A stretch of DNA of 64,000 nt from Hymenopellis radicata. Its lineage: Eukaryota > Basidiomycota > Agaricomycetes > Agaricales > Physalacriaceae. The notes beneath the pieces are model-generated. The model was not told the origin of the DNA. It did not search any database and saw only the letters and a list, made by a program, of their open reading frames with translations. Numbering within the stretch: the first letter of the stretch is position 1; each line of letters begins with the position of its first letter. Made by a program: the position numbers and the translations under genes. The stretch is taken from NCBI GenBank assembly GCA_015501595.1, contig JADNRX010000004.1, forward strand, positions 372,001 to 436,000, in the 5' to 3' direction. Positions 31,730 through 42,587 of the stretch are shown here, one piece after another.

Positions 31730-32222
31730 AAGACTCAGGTTGTTGTATTTTAGTGAACGGCCTGACTGTTCCCAGTTTTAAAAAGGCGGAGAGAGTTTGG
31801 ACCCACAACTGTCCATATTAGAAGCCCGGATTGCTTCCCTTGCCGTGAGAATCTACTAGCAGCACTTTGCTTTGCTCTCTCACTAACAAGCACTGACCTA
31901 GGCGCGGCCTCCTCCGTCGACACATTCATTACGCTTCAAGGTATGTTCCGTCCGTCCACTTATGGTGTTCGGGGAGGACGAACAAAGGAAACCGCGTGTT
32001 GCTTTGTTCCAGTTTTGGGTCAACAAAGGAATTCAACAACCGCCTGCCAACCTTCCTTCTTTGTCAACCGCCGTATCGTAACAAAACTCATTGTTCGCCT
32101 CTTTAGTTCAGCACAAGAATCATTCTTAGCGAACCACGAATCTATTAAAGGTCCGTCATCAACCTTATTTGCTGTCGACGTTCGCTGACGAGCGCCCCAC
32201 CTCTTCTGTCTCCCTTTCCCTC

Positions 32223-34458
32223 ATGTTGCTCCCGCAATGTCCCGCAGAACACAAACGCTTCTCTAAAAAACGAAAACTGACATCGGAAGCGTCTTCATCT
32301 CCCTCAAAAATGTCTATCACATTCAGTTCCGCCCCCTTCCTCAATGTACCCTCGATGCTCTCTCGCAAGCGTCAAGCGACCTCGAAACCGATAGAGCTCT
32401 CTCTGGAGGACTCCTTTGCCTCCGACTTGGAATCATCATTTGCTTCGACAGTTTCCCTCAATTCCCCTTCCGAACACTCAGCCGATCTCGACTATGGTAT
32501 TCCCATGGACATTTCCCCCCTGCCGACTGCGAAAGCAGCGTCAGCGAAGCCAACCACACGACCTCGCGCTTTCACCACTGCAGCCAGAATGTTTGGCAAC
32601 GACGTCAGTAATCAGGACGAATCATTGGGTTCGCAGCGTGGAAGGTCAGGCTCGGGTTCCACTCAGTCCAACTCGAAGCGGACTCAACGGTCTGCGCTGC
32701 CACTGGAATGGCTCATGACAAGTCCACAGGGAGCTTCGGTATGTTGAACTTTCGTCGCACATGGCGAAATCTGAAGCGTTCGTAGGCACCGTCGTCACCT
32801 ATGGACGACGCGATGGATGTCGATACATCGTTTATTGTTCCCCCTCAACCGAACGCGCAACTCTTTCCCGCTATTCCTCAGTCGGCAGCGCCGACTGGTA
32901 CTGCATTTTCGAACCTCTTTTACGATACCATGTCTCCTGGCGCTTCGTTCAACAGTCCGTCAGAACGCCAGCCTAAGAAACGCCGCTCCCTATCGCCCGA
33001 AGCGGAACGAAGCTTTACTGGTACACTTTCGTCTTCACCGGGATTACCTTCCTCTCCCTCAGACCGTCAATTGGGACGCGTCCAGACATCTAAACCCTTT
33101 GGTATCGGGCTCGGAGCTGCGCCTGTCAACGCACTCAAGCGCCCTCGGAGACCGGTATTGTCGGCATTCGTTCAGCCGTCAGATGTTCAGGGAGCCCATT
33201 CTGCCTTCCCCATTCTTGGGCAGGCAACCAGTAGAGAGCAACCTCAAGGATTGCCACCTGTGCGGCGTGCATTCTCTGCAATGCTTCCTCCCACATTAAT
33301 GGCTGAGCATCTATCGGAAGATTCCTCTTTTGAAGGTCCTGATGGGTCGTCGCCCGCCCAGGCATACGCTCAACGTCAGCATTTTAAGACTATCAGGCGC
33401 TGTGATGGAACAGACGATTTTCGCCCCATCACTGGAGCTAGTGCCATGGTCGCGAACGAAAGCCCTGCGAAGATCGCTGGCAATGGTATGCCAGGATTTG
33501 GGGACAACGAGCTGATGGGCAAGATCTTGCCTTGCCATCGTGTCCCCGAGGATGGACTTATGCGCATCTCACCGCAGACTGTACGCCGATTATTTTCAAA
33601 GTTTGTCCGTCTCATTGATATCGTTTTCAGCTCAATGCAGTACTCGATGGCCAATATGATGATAAGGTTCACTCCTATCATATTATAGACTGCCGTTTCG
33701 ACTATGAGTACGCTGGCGGTCACATCCCCAGTGCTGTCAACATCAATTCGAAGTCCTCCATTGAGGAGGTGCTATTAGGCCCCAGCTTGACGAAGCCGAA
33801 ACCGTCCGTCAGTGGGGACGGCAAATCCAAAACTGTTTTGATTTTCCATTGTGAATTCAGCGCGCAGCGCGCACCAACCTTGTTCGTTCAATTGCTTTGC
33901 TCTAGTTACTCCCTACTGATGCTCCGTAGCGCAAAGCATCTTCGCTCTAAGGATCGTGCTGCGAACGGTCATGTTTACCCTAAGATTCACTATCCCGAAG
34001 TCTACATCTTAGAAGGCGGTTACTGCAACTACTACAAAACTTTCAGTGAGCGCTGCGAACCGTCAGGATACGTGACTATGGACGATCCCAAGCATGCTGC
34101 CTCTCGTCGGGAAGACCTAGACCAGTTTCGAAAAGCCAAGTTTGGCCGCCACAAGTCCTACGCTTATGGCGATGGCCAGAACCGACTATCGACTGGTGGA
34201 GCAGTTGCGCCAAAACGCAATACTGCACCAAACGGCGGTTCCAGTCATGTCTTCGCTGCTGGCAATGCTGCGCGTACTCGTCGCGGTGGTGCTTCTCTGA
34301 TGACTCTGGCTGAAGCCAGTCCTTCTGCCGATGGAGACGGAGACGACACCGACCTGGATATAGGCGATAGCCCTTGTCCTCCTCCTGTGAAAAGGGAGAA
34401 GGGACGTGCTCCCCTCTCGCGTGCAGAGACCTACGGACCGTCTCGGATGCCCTATTAA
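32223..34458 (+). CDS. CDC25: M-phase inducer phosphatase (CDC25/Mih1 family)
   Basis: Dual-specificity phosphatase that activates Cdk1 by removing inhibitory phosphates. The N-terminal ~400 residues are Ser/Pro/Thr-rich and disordered, with many SP sites and KKRRSLSP-like patches expected for kinase regulation. The C-terminal rhodanese-like domain shows HIIDCRFDYEYAGGHIPSA, the HCx5R active site HCEFSAQR (Cys and Arg present), FAKHLRSKDR and YPKIHYPEVYILEGGYCNYY. Introns interrupt after APSSP..., before LNAVLDGQYDD, and inside the codon after SAQRAPT (donor GTTCGT). The first ATG in frame (32223) is used; the Met at 32310 is an alternative. The frame is intact and the stop is at 34458. Confidence 0.93.
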
Positions 34459-34777
34459 ACCCATCCTCTGAACGTTCCGTTTCGCCGCTTCGGCCTTCAC
34501 CAATGATCACTTATGAATGACGCCAGAAACGCCTTTCGTATTGACATTCATGCTCGACATGAAACTGCTATGGGACTGCGGTCCTAGTCTACACGCTCTC
34601 TACCTCTTAACCGTCGTTCTTCGCTTTAAAGGCCGCAGGCATGCCTCGTCCTGTGCAATCCAGCTCTATGGATTGCAGTCGCATTTTCGCACCCAGCTCT
34701 ATTGTCTGCATTGCACGCATGTCGCTGAATCTTCTCGCATCTTACGGACAACCATATATACAGTATCTACGCCTCGT

Positions 34778-34957
34778 CCTCATCTTTCTTTTCTCTTCTC
34801 ACCTCTCGCAAGTACTTTCTATCTCAATTTGTGTTATCTATCTATCGTTCTGCTTCTAGTATATATTTCGTTACCGCATATTTATTATAACTCATCAATT
34901 GAACACCGTTGTACATCTCAACCGTCTAGCCTTGCAGCCCAAATCAAGTTCCAGATT
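34778..34957 (+). repeat. Direct repeat copy 1 flanking dihydroorotase
   Basis: About 180 bp beginning CCTCATCTTTC and ending near ATCAAGTTCCAG. It is nearly identical to copy 2 at 36581-36706 except for about 54 extra bases after AGTACTTTC. It lies in the gap between CDC25 and the dihydroorotase 3' end; the rest of 34459-35105 shows no gene. Confidence 0.85.
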
Positions 34958-35105
34958 ATGTAAGCAGAGGGCTTAGGCGCACGGACACGGAGCCGCATAT
35001 GGTCCCGCTTCCAGTGATAAAAAGCGGGGGATGGGGAACAACGATCGCGACTGATGACGAGCTTGGCTATCTTCGGCGCGTTTTCGTTCGCAGAGTACAG
35101 GCTGC

Positions 35106-36292
35106 CTATACGATTTCCCAAGTTATTTCCTTCCAGACCAGAAGGGCACGACACTTTCTTGCTCAAAGGTATACACCTCCTCCACGACCTTCCCTTCGGT
35201 CTTCCGGAGGAGTACTTTCTCTTCAGCATCAGCCGGGAATCCATAAAACTTTCGGCCGAAAGTGCTCACGAATCCTTGAAGTTTGTCCAGTTGACCGAAA
35301 GAGTCAAGGATATGGGCGACGAGGGGTAGAAGAATGGGTTGTGTGTATATTCCAGCGGCACATCCATGTGAAGGTGTGCTCGTGGACTTTGTATGAGGAG
35401 GATGAGGAGCCGAGTCAGACCCCAAGAAAAATCGAGGATGTCCTGTGAAAAGACTTATCAAGACGGCGACAAGGCGGATATGTTTGGTTGTATACCTTGG
35501 GCAATGACTTCGCGCAACGCTAGGCGATCATCCGGATATTTGGCCACCGGCTTACAGAAGTTCCATGCTTGTCCTGCCCAATCATCGACGGTAAGAGCGA
35601 GATGGTGAGCAGTGATTGTACAGGCCACGGAATCTCCACAGGATTTCACAGCCTCGACAGCGGCGCGTGTAGTGGCGTGCTCCAGCACAATGCGGAGCTG
35701 GGGGAAGTGTTTGTGGATCGACAGAAGATGAGGCAAGAACTTGGGTTCTGCATTCAAGATATGTACATTCTGCGACATGCATGAGATTGAGGCAGATATG
35801 TAAGGAAGAAACGACGTACAGTGTCGGCATCCGAAGGAATCTCTCCGTGCAAGTTCAAAACCATGCCTACCTCTTGCATGGCCTCAAAGATTGGATAGTA
35901 CATTTCGTAGGATTCAATCCCGCCATCTGAGTTGGTGGTCACGCCGCGTGGATATGACTTGACGCCGACAATCCCTGCTTTTTTCGCTTTCCGTATCTCA
36001 TCTGGGGTAAGCTCTGGAGAGAGATAGAGGGTCATGAGGTATTCGACATTGGCATCGATCTGTTTCAATTCGGCCTGGTAGGCCAGTGCCTGTTCTGTCG
36101 ATGTGACAGGTGGTTTGAGATTGGGCTACTGGAAGATGATCAAGAAAAAAAAAGGCTTAAAGAAGAGTGATTTACCATAACATAGGCTAATTTAAAACCT
36201 CCTTTGCGTACATGAGGCGTTACAAGTTGCGATAGGGCTCCCTGACGAAGATGGACGTGAAAGTCCGCAGGCGAGGTGATGGTGATTTCCAT
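35106..36292 (-). CDS. URA4: Dihydroorotase, class II (pyrimidine biosynthesis)
   Basis: Cyclises carbamoyl aspartate to dihydroorotate. The start MEITITSPADFHVHLRQG (36292) contains the metal-binding HxH. Other motifs are YVMPNLKPP, GVKSYPRGVTTNS (carboxylated-lysine region), VLNLHGEI, IVLEHATTRAA, CTITAHHL and FFLGSDSAPHP. An intron at about 36130-36180 splits YVM from PNLKPP. Near the end the frame breaks at 35131-35132: adding one A gives VVPFWSGKEITWEIV and a stop at 35106, the normal family ending, whereas the uncorrected frame stops at 35123. About 340 residues. The gene is bracketed by a pair of direct repeats. Confidence 0.92.
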
Positions 36293-36788
36293 GATGGTGG
36301 CGTGAATGAAAAGTCGATGATGACATCACATGGCCAGTCTCATGCTCTAACATGATGATGTACACCGACGTGTCCTTGACTCTGCTCCTTCTTTGTCGGA
36401 CGAATGTATTCTGTTCATGACCTGAGGTTCCAGGACAGTTCCGAAGTTTGCTCTCATCATTGCCTGGTTGATAGAGGTCTCGGCCGAGTTCACATTTGCA
36501 TGTTGCTGCTCGTACTAGTAGTTACTGTTACTGTATATGTAGTGAACAGCGCGGGTGTCCCGCGGATGATTGAGTTCGGACCTCATCTTTATTTTCTCTT
36601 CTCACCTCTCGCAAGTACTTTCCGCATATTTATTATAACTCATCAATTGAACACCGTTATACATCTCAACCGTCTAGCCTTGCAGCCCGAATCAAGTTAC
36701 CAGACTTCATATCTATGAACTACGAAGGAATGCAGGAGGATACAGAAAACTAAATAGATAACGTATGACTGAATTGTGAAAGGTCCGT
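36293..36788. other. Intergenic between URA4 and PRA1
   Basis: A 496-bp gap containing the URA4 promoter side and PRA1 terminator. Its main content is direct repeat copy 2 (36581-36706). No ORF or RNA gene is convincing. Confidence 0.5.
36581..36706 (+). repeat. Direct repeat copy 2 flanking dihydroorotase
   Basis: Begins CCTCATCTTTATTTTC and continues through CTCACCTCTCGCAAG, CCGCATATTTATTATAAC and CGTCTAGCCTTGCAGCCC. The matching blocks occur in the same order and orientation in copy 1 about 1.8 kb away, with a few substitutions and one 54-bp length difference. Confidence 0.85.
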
Positions 36789-37506
36789 TTAAACTGTATT
36801 CTCCACAGCAGCATATTCGCTCTCCACGCCAGGTTCAATGAAACTTGCGTGTCCCAGAATAACGACGCCAGATGCCCCAACCAACCAGAAGAAAGTCATC
36901 ACCGGTGAGGCAATCCATAATAGAGGGAGGCCGATGACGAAAAGACCCGTATAGAGGTGCTTTTGCGTGACGACTGTGTCGCCAAATTGGACGGGATCCG
37001 GAGCTGGCAAATGTTGAATGAGAGACGGGATAATATGTAACGCAGTGGCGTACCGAATCTGTTGATGGCTGCGAACCCGCCGACAAGGAAACCGAGAGCA
37101 ATGAGCAATAACGGGTTGCTTATCAAGGCATACACGGCCAAGACAGCGATGATCAAGCCGTAGTTACCTGCAAGTGAATCGTTGAATGAATGGGCGACTT
37201 GGAGAAGAATGAGGATTGACCAGAAAAGTAGCGCGTATTGTAGGATATCCTCTAGCACCCGACGTCAGTCAGCGCCAAGCAGTGGATCAGGGCGACAGGA
37301 TAAGCGTACTTGGGTAGCTGTGTTCAGATCTGCGGGCCTCGATATCCTCTGGTAGTCGAAAAACTCGGCAGGCGAGCGGATGGCCGACAGGCGGGTTTCC
37401 TATATACGTGGACATGCGTCAATTTGACGGGCCGGCGGGCAAGTCGAAGGGGGCTGCCTACACGGAACGATTTAATGGTGTCTGTAACGCGCAAAAGGGC
37501 CTCCAT
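36789..37506 (-). CDS. Prenylated Rab acceptor (PRA1/Yip3 family)
   Basis: Small tetraspanning ER/Golgi protein interacting with prenylated Rab GTPases. The start MEALLRVTDTIKSFR (37506) splices to ETRLSAIRSPAEFFDY and then ISRPADLNTATQ and RISYNTRYFSGNYG, the family signature. The hydrophobic pairs are LIIAVLAVYALISNPLLLIA with LGFLVGGFAAINRF, and LYTGLFVIGLPLLWIA with VMTFFWLVGASGVVILG. The protein ends AAVENTV at 36789. Four introns, frame intact, about 170 residues, the usual length. Confidence 0.9.
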
Positions 37507-37744
37507 TTTGCCAAAAAGTACGAGATGTAGCCGCTGTGGGGGATGGTTGTGGTAGGTGTTGAGAGTGTTGTATGCGCGTGTTTTACTGCGGGAACAATGG
37601 ATGGTCGGAGTGCTCCTTTTATAAATTATTCCTCACACTGACAGTCATCGCCTCTCGCCCTGCGCCGCAGTTGCTGCTCAGACTCAGATTAGGTCCCTCG
37701 GTTATCCTTTGGTTAACATCTTTCATTCAAATTTTTCAACAGTC

Positions 37745-38019
37745 ATGATTCGCCGCCCACCCACGCTTATCCGGATGACCGATCTCGACGTGCAAGACGT
37801 CCGCGACATGGTCGCGCAGCAGAAACAGGAAGCCGAAACGCAGAAAACCATTATCACCAAACTCAAACGTGTCGTCGATGATCCCAACATGTCCCAAGCC
37901 GACTTAGATCTACTTGAAAAGTTCAAGGTGTACCAGAGCAAGAACGGTACGTGTTCATGCGACATGTGTACGCTCACTCTGAATTCCACTACTTAGAATC
38001 AACGTCTAGCACGTCGTGA
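37745..38019 (+). CDS. CDC26: CDC26-like anaphase-promoting complex subunit
   Basis: A very small protein beginning MIRRPPTLIRMTDLDVQDV. The MxRRxPT N-terminus is the CDC26 signature; in known structures it threads into the TPR superhelix of the APC6/Cut9 subunit. A helical, charged segment follows (QQKQEAETQKTIITKLKRVV, SQADLDLLEKFKVYQSK). One intron (donor GTACGTG near 37948) leads to the ending ESTSSTS and a stop at 38019. Identity rests on a short motif, so an unrelated small coiled-coil protein is possible. An upstream in-frame Met lies at 37709. Confidence 0.55.
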
Positions 38020-38152
38020 AATTAACAGAGATGTACAGCATGTATTGTATTACAATGTAATAATCAGTCCACCTAGGCCTGGTTCCTACGACTCGCCTAA
38101 ACAGCGAACCGTTGGCGGAAACCTGTAGGAAGGTTGTCAAATCTGTGTCTTG

Positions 38153-40617
38153 CTAGTTCGAAAATCCAGACAAACTCTCGAGGTCCCGTTGGTCGCACAA
38201 AATGGCCAAATCCAACCGCTGCATGTGAAGGCATGCAGTCTTCAGACTATCCCACAAGGCGCGAGACATCAGTCCCCGCTTGTCGTTCAATTTATCTACG
38301 TCGGGAGCAGCATCTGATTCTTGGAGTACAAGAGCGTCAAGAATATGCTGAGCGGCCTCTTGATAGCGCTGATGACACGAAATTAGCAGATGAAGACGGT
38401 CTTATAGAATCGGACGTACCTTCAGACTAATGCAGGATATCCCTAGGTTAAATCTATCTCGGAGGTGTGAGTGAGTAATGGTATTGGCAGACACTTTCCC
38501 CGACCTTGCTCGAACATACGACGGATTCATCTCAAGGGCGCGATAGTAATAATCGAGCGCTTCCTCAGCATGTCCGTTGTTTGCCATGGTAGCACCAACG
38601 CGGTTATACAGGAGCCAGTCCTGTAGTACGTGAATTAGACGCGAGAGTTATCAATCATAGCAAGAAACACCTACATCCGGTCTCACTGCAAGAGCGGTCC
38701 TGAAACAATCCTGAGCTTTCTCGTAGTCCTGTCGTCGCATTGTGAGAACATCAAAGTCAATCAAAGAGTACAATATTACCTCATTACTATTAAAAAGAAC
38801 TGCAAGTGCAATCTGAACATCCGCGTCTACACCGCCGCTCGAGCCTAGACGTGCCATTGTCATTAGACAGTCTATCAGCTGGTGGCTGGAATTTTGGTCC
38901 CAAATGGCGCTTTCCGACGAAAGACTCTCCAATTGCGACTCTGTAGCGTCGCTGTACCGAGCATTCCTCCTCGCCCAATCGTATATAGCAGTGAATGTCC
39001 CATGTCTGTCTCCGTCGTTGGTGTGTGAAATGGCCAAGGCCAACCAGCTGGAGAGATGGCTAGGATCCAGTTCCACTGCCATATTGAGGGCTTGAAGAGC
39101 CTTTTGCTCTCGTTCGTTTTCTTGCTGTTTAACACCAAGATCATACCAAGCCTGTGCGTTCGAAGGATCACGTTGAACCACAGCTTCAAGCTCGAGGACG
39201 CTCTGCATATCGCTTGGTTGTAGACAAATTACGACAATGAAATACTGCTTACTTCGAATATGGACAAGGGCTGCCCGTCTTGCATGTTGTTCTGTCGAAT
39301 GCGCGTAGAGTCACCCAGGAGGTAGGGATTGTTGTGTTGAAATTGATATGGCTCGATGGGCCGAATCCCCGAGTTCGTCGCCTCAAAATGATCCCAGTCG
39401 TGCTGAAGATGGTCCCACTCTGTGGAAGGCGGTATCCGACTCGCTTTGGTATCTGCAACGTCCTTCCAAAATTGCATATAATCCGCGTTCTCTCGTTGGA
39501 GGTACGCGTCGAGGTCATCCTGCTGGAGAAGATTGTCATGATTCGGGAGAAACGTTGGGGTTTGAGTGGTCTCGAAAGAAGGCGCGTAAGAACCACCTGT
39601 GGAATACGGAATTGGCTCAACTGCCCTCCCTTTTCCTTTGGATGATGATGAGCCCGGGGCATAGCTGGTGTTATTCTCAACCATTTGGTTTCCTTCGACG
39701 ATGATTTCACGATCTCTGAGCTGCTGCATTAGTCCCATAAACTCGCTGTTCTTGAACTTGGGATTTTGCTCGTCTCGAATTGTATCCAATAACATTCCTG
39801 CCGTACGTGCCAGTTCGTCTTGGTCGATAGATGATGCTTCCGGCTCAACCTGCTGGTCCAAAGACGCGGACAGGGACTGCTCTTGAGTCGCAAATTCTCT
39901 GTCCCAAGATAGCTCTGAAATACGCGTATATATGTCAATGTCGAGGTTAAGGAGAACGGAAAAAGCAAACGCACGGTCGGGCTTCGGCAATATAGTTTGG
40001 TTATGCATGGGCATCGGCTGCACAAAGCTGGGTCGTAGAGTCATGCCGGTCCACGCTTGCGCATCTAACGTTGGCATGAACGAATGCGACGTAAACGTCA
40101 TTGGGGATACCTACTTTGAGGCCCGGGTATGTGGGACACGGGCGCATGCGTGACAGCATCATTGGAAGCGCCTTGAGGACCTTGAGATGCTGGTCGGTGT
40201 AACAGAAAGTCGCTAGCCCAATTTGCATTTGTGATTTGAGGACGATGTTGAACTTGCAGTACACCCAGAGAAGGGAGGGAGGCCCCTACATCCTTCATAT
40301 TGAATGTATGACTGCCATGGCTGAAAAAACGGGCCGCGTCTTGGTCGGCATAAGGTGCTGGAGATGGATGAGTACGAAATCCCTATGGTCGAGTGAGGCA
40401 TGACAGACGGCAAAGTGATATATCATACCTCTCGCGACGAGCCAGCAGCATCCGTGATGACGCGGTCCTGCAGATTTGTGGGTCAGTATGTCGGATAATA
40501 GAGCATGTTTCCACTCGCTTGGTAGAAGCCGCGGTCTTGGTCAAATCGTTTAGAAAGGCTTTGCAAACCATTCGAGGGCCCGCATTCCGCGTTGTTGACG
40601 AGCATAGGAAGCGCCAT
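38153..40617 (-). CDS. PEX5: Peroxisomal targeting signal 1 receptor PEX5
   Basis: Cytosolic receptor that recognises SKL-type signals and carries cargo into peroxisomes. The N-terminus MALPMLVNNAECGPSN holds the conserved Cys (residue 12) used for monoubiquitin-driven recycling, followed by LSKRFDQDRG. WxxxF/Y-type motifs for PEX14/PEX13 include NANWASDF and LSWDREF. The C-terminal half has TPR repeats: NAQAWYDLGVKQQENERE, LSSWLALAISHTN, DYEKAQDCFRTALAVRPD, DWLLYNRVGATMANNGHAEEALDYYYRALEMNP and FNLGISCISLK. It ends LESLSGFSN at 38153. The first intron (40468-40518) appears to be GC-AG. Frame intact throughout. Confidence 0.94.
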
Positions 40618-40918
40618 GTTACTCGGTGATGAGGGTAAATGCGAACGGAGTCGATCCGTCTTGGAACACCTCGGAATCAGTGACGCTCATTTGCCGACCC
40701 ACGTGAAACCAGTGCCGCAAGCCTTCCGTTCGCGTTCATACTCGTCCAGACCAGTCAGTGTCTCGAACGCATCGAAAGTGAGGAATACGTTGTATTCCTG
40801 AGTGTGAATGAATGCTACCAAGACGTGACATTATCGAATATAGGCCAATACGAGAGTACAACAAGAATGAGTCCTAATGCATGTAATAACCGCAATCTCA
40901 CAAACACCAACGTGCGGG
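40618..40918. other. Intergenic PEX5 promoter side
   Basis: A 301-bp gap between two minus-strand genes, with no gene or repeat recognised. Confidence 0.4.
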
Positions 40919-42077
40919 CTACGACGGCGACATGACCACGTCCGGAGTCTGCATGGGCATGGGCATTACTTGATTCTCCCCGCTTACGCCAGCACTGCCC
41001 TGCTTCTTTTCTGACATACCGGCTTCGTGTATTCGTCTACAATCTGCTCCGCCATCAGAACGAACTATAAAAAACGTCAGTTGCATTGATCCAGTTGGAA
41101 AACGGCGCGTACGATGTCTCTGTAAATGAGACACTGAGCAATAATACGGATGAACAACGACAAGAAGCTCACGTTCAACGCGTCAAGTCTGCTGAAAGTC
41201 TTCTTACAACCTTGACATACGTTGGCTTGAGCCTTGGCAGTGTGTAGAGCTTGATGACGTCTAGGTCATGAAATTTGAACACCTTTCACAGAACACCAGA
41301 ATCTGGAAATGACGTACTTGCAGTCATGCTGGCGAGCAAAGCCCTTCTTGCAACCTGGCCACTGACAGACATACGGTCGTTCCTCCGTATGCGAACGTAA
41401 ATGACCTGGGTGGCAACTTGAGAAAAGCGCTGAAACCCCCGACCTAACCGCCTACCTCTGAGATTGAAACGTCGAGTGAATGTGCTTCCGCAACCGGGGA
41501 CCGGACATTGGAAATGCGCCTCGTTTCGGCGTCGGTTCGCGCTCGCAACTTGAGTGGCAGAGGTAGTAACTTGTTGTTTTTCAACTTGCAGGATGGGAGG
41601 GAGTCGGGGTACGCCACTAGATGAAGGGTAATGGTTGGCACCTACGCCGCCCTGGCTGGTTGAGGCTTCAGGGGGTTGAGAAGAGCGACCGGTTTCAGAA
41701 GTCTCGGGTGCAGGTAGATCAGAGGCAAGTGCTGGATTATTAGGAAGTGGAGAAGGGTTTGGTTGCTGCTGATCGGTGGCTGGACTGGGCGGAATAGTAA
41801 AAGCGACAGAGTTCGGTGCAGCAATGTACGTGTATGTGCGAGGACCGTCTGGTTCGGTCGCGGGCCCTTCAGTAGGAATCATAGCGCCATCGTGAGGGCC
41901 ATATAGAGGGTGTACAGGATACTGCTGACGGTTGATGGCATCCATGAGGATCGAAGAATCCTTAGTCGAGGAGGATGGTTTGGATGGATCAGAGGTATTG
42001 TCTTCTGTATGTGCAGGCATGGGAAGGACCCATGATTCTATGTCTGGTCCGCTCCCTGATGCGGTCTCCGTCGACAT
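40919..42077 (-). CDS. C2H2 zinc-finger transcription factor, Crz1-like
   Basis: The start MSTETASGSGPDIESW (42077) is followed by ~190 low-complexity Pro/Ser/Thr/Gln residues. Three fingers follow. Finger 1 is CPVPGCGSTFTRRFNLRGH (C-x4-C-x12-H-x3-H). The HTEERPYVC linker leads to finger 2 (CQWPGCKKGFARQHDCKRH). The third is atypical, CQGCKKTFSRLDALNRH followed by LRSDGGADC, a C2HC form resembling the third finger of calcineurin-responsive Crz1 proteins. The tail is short and ends PDVVMSPS. Four introns interrupt the finger region. Calcium/calcineurin regulation is inference; no clear PxIxIT docking motif was confirmed. Confidence 0.75.
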
Positions 42078-42587
42078 GCTATCAAGATTCAAGGCCCCGA
42101 AAACGCTTTGTGACAGGCTGGTGCGTCAATGCTTCGGCTAGTCGAAAATAGCGTGTCCTGCGGGGTCGCCTCCGTTCAGTACGTTGGCTACGAGCCAAAC
42201 AAGATATCCTGCTCACTTGGGGGAAATGTACAGGGCGAAGGAATGGTGATGAGCCAAAGGGGAGGAGGTGTTGGTTGAATGGCGATCAAAGACGGAGGAC
42301 CCTGATAGAAGCCCCGAGGCTGTGCACGACACGTGATAGGTTCCACAACAGGCTTTTTCGCTCAGCCGCTGGCGCCTGTTTTAATTTAGTCCAAGTCCTA
42401 TTACTACGCATACACAATTGTTGATTCAACGACTGGATCCATTATAGATGATTCCGGTTGATGTAGGTCGACCTGAAAAGAATGGCTAGATATATGCGTG
42501 CTATAAATGGGCTGGCCGAGACTAAAAATTTCTCGATTCTTTCTTGTACGCCCTCCACTTGTACGTATTCTAAGACACGCCACAAGC
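42078..42587. other. Intergenic between C2H2 gene and Trs65-like gene
   Basis: A 510-bp gap containing the promoter of the C2H2 gene and the 3' end of the Trs65-like gene. No ORF or repeat stands out. Confidence 0.4.

Larger units (their letters stand above)
31586..32222. promoter_or_regulatory. Divergent promoter COG7 / CDC25
   Basis: A 637-bp gap between divergent starts. It contains an ACGCGT hexamer at 31631-31636 and a 16-bp palindrome at 31714-31729, listed separately. A pyrimidine-rich leader and several short direct CTCTC/CACT tracts lie nearer the CDC25 start. No convincing ORF. Confidence 0.5.

Noticed and set aside
34517..34963. 148-codon plus-strand ORF after CDC25
   Set aside because: Low-complexity, overlaps the direct repeat, no homology and no splice support; best explained as non-coding 3' sequence.
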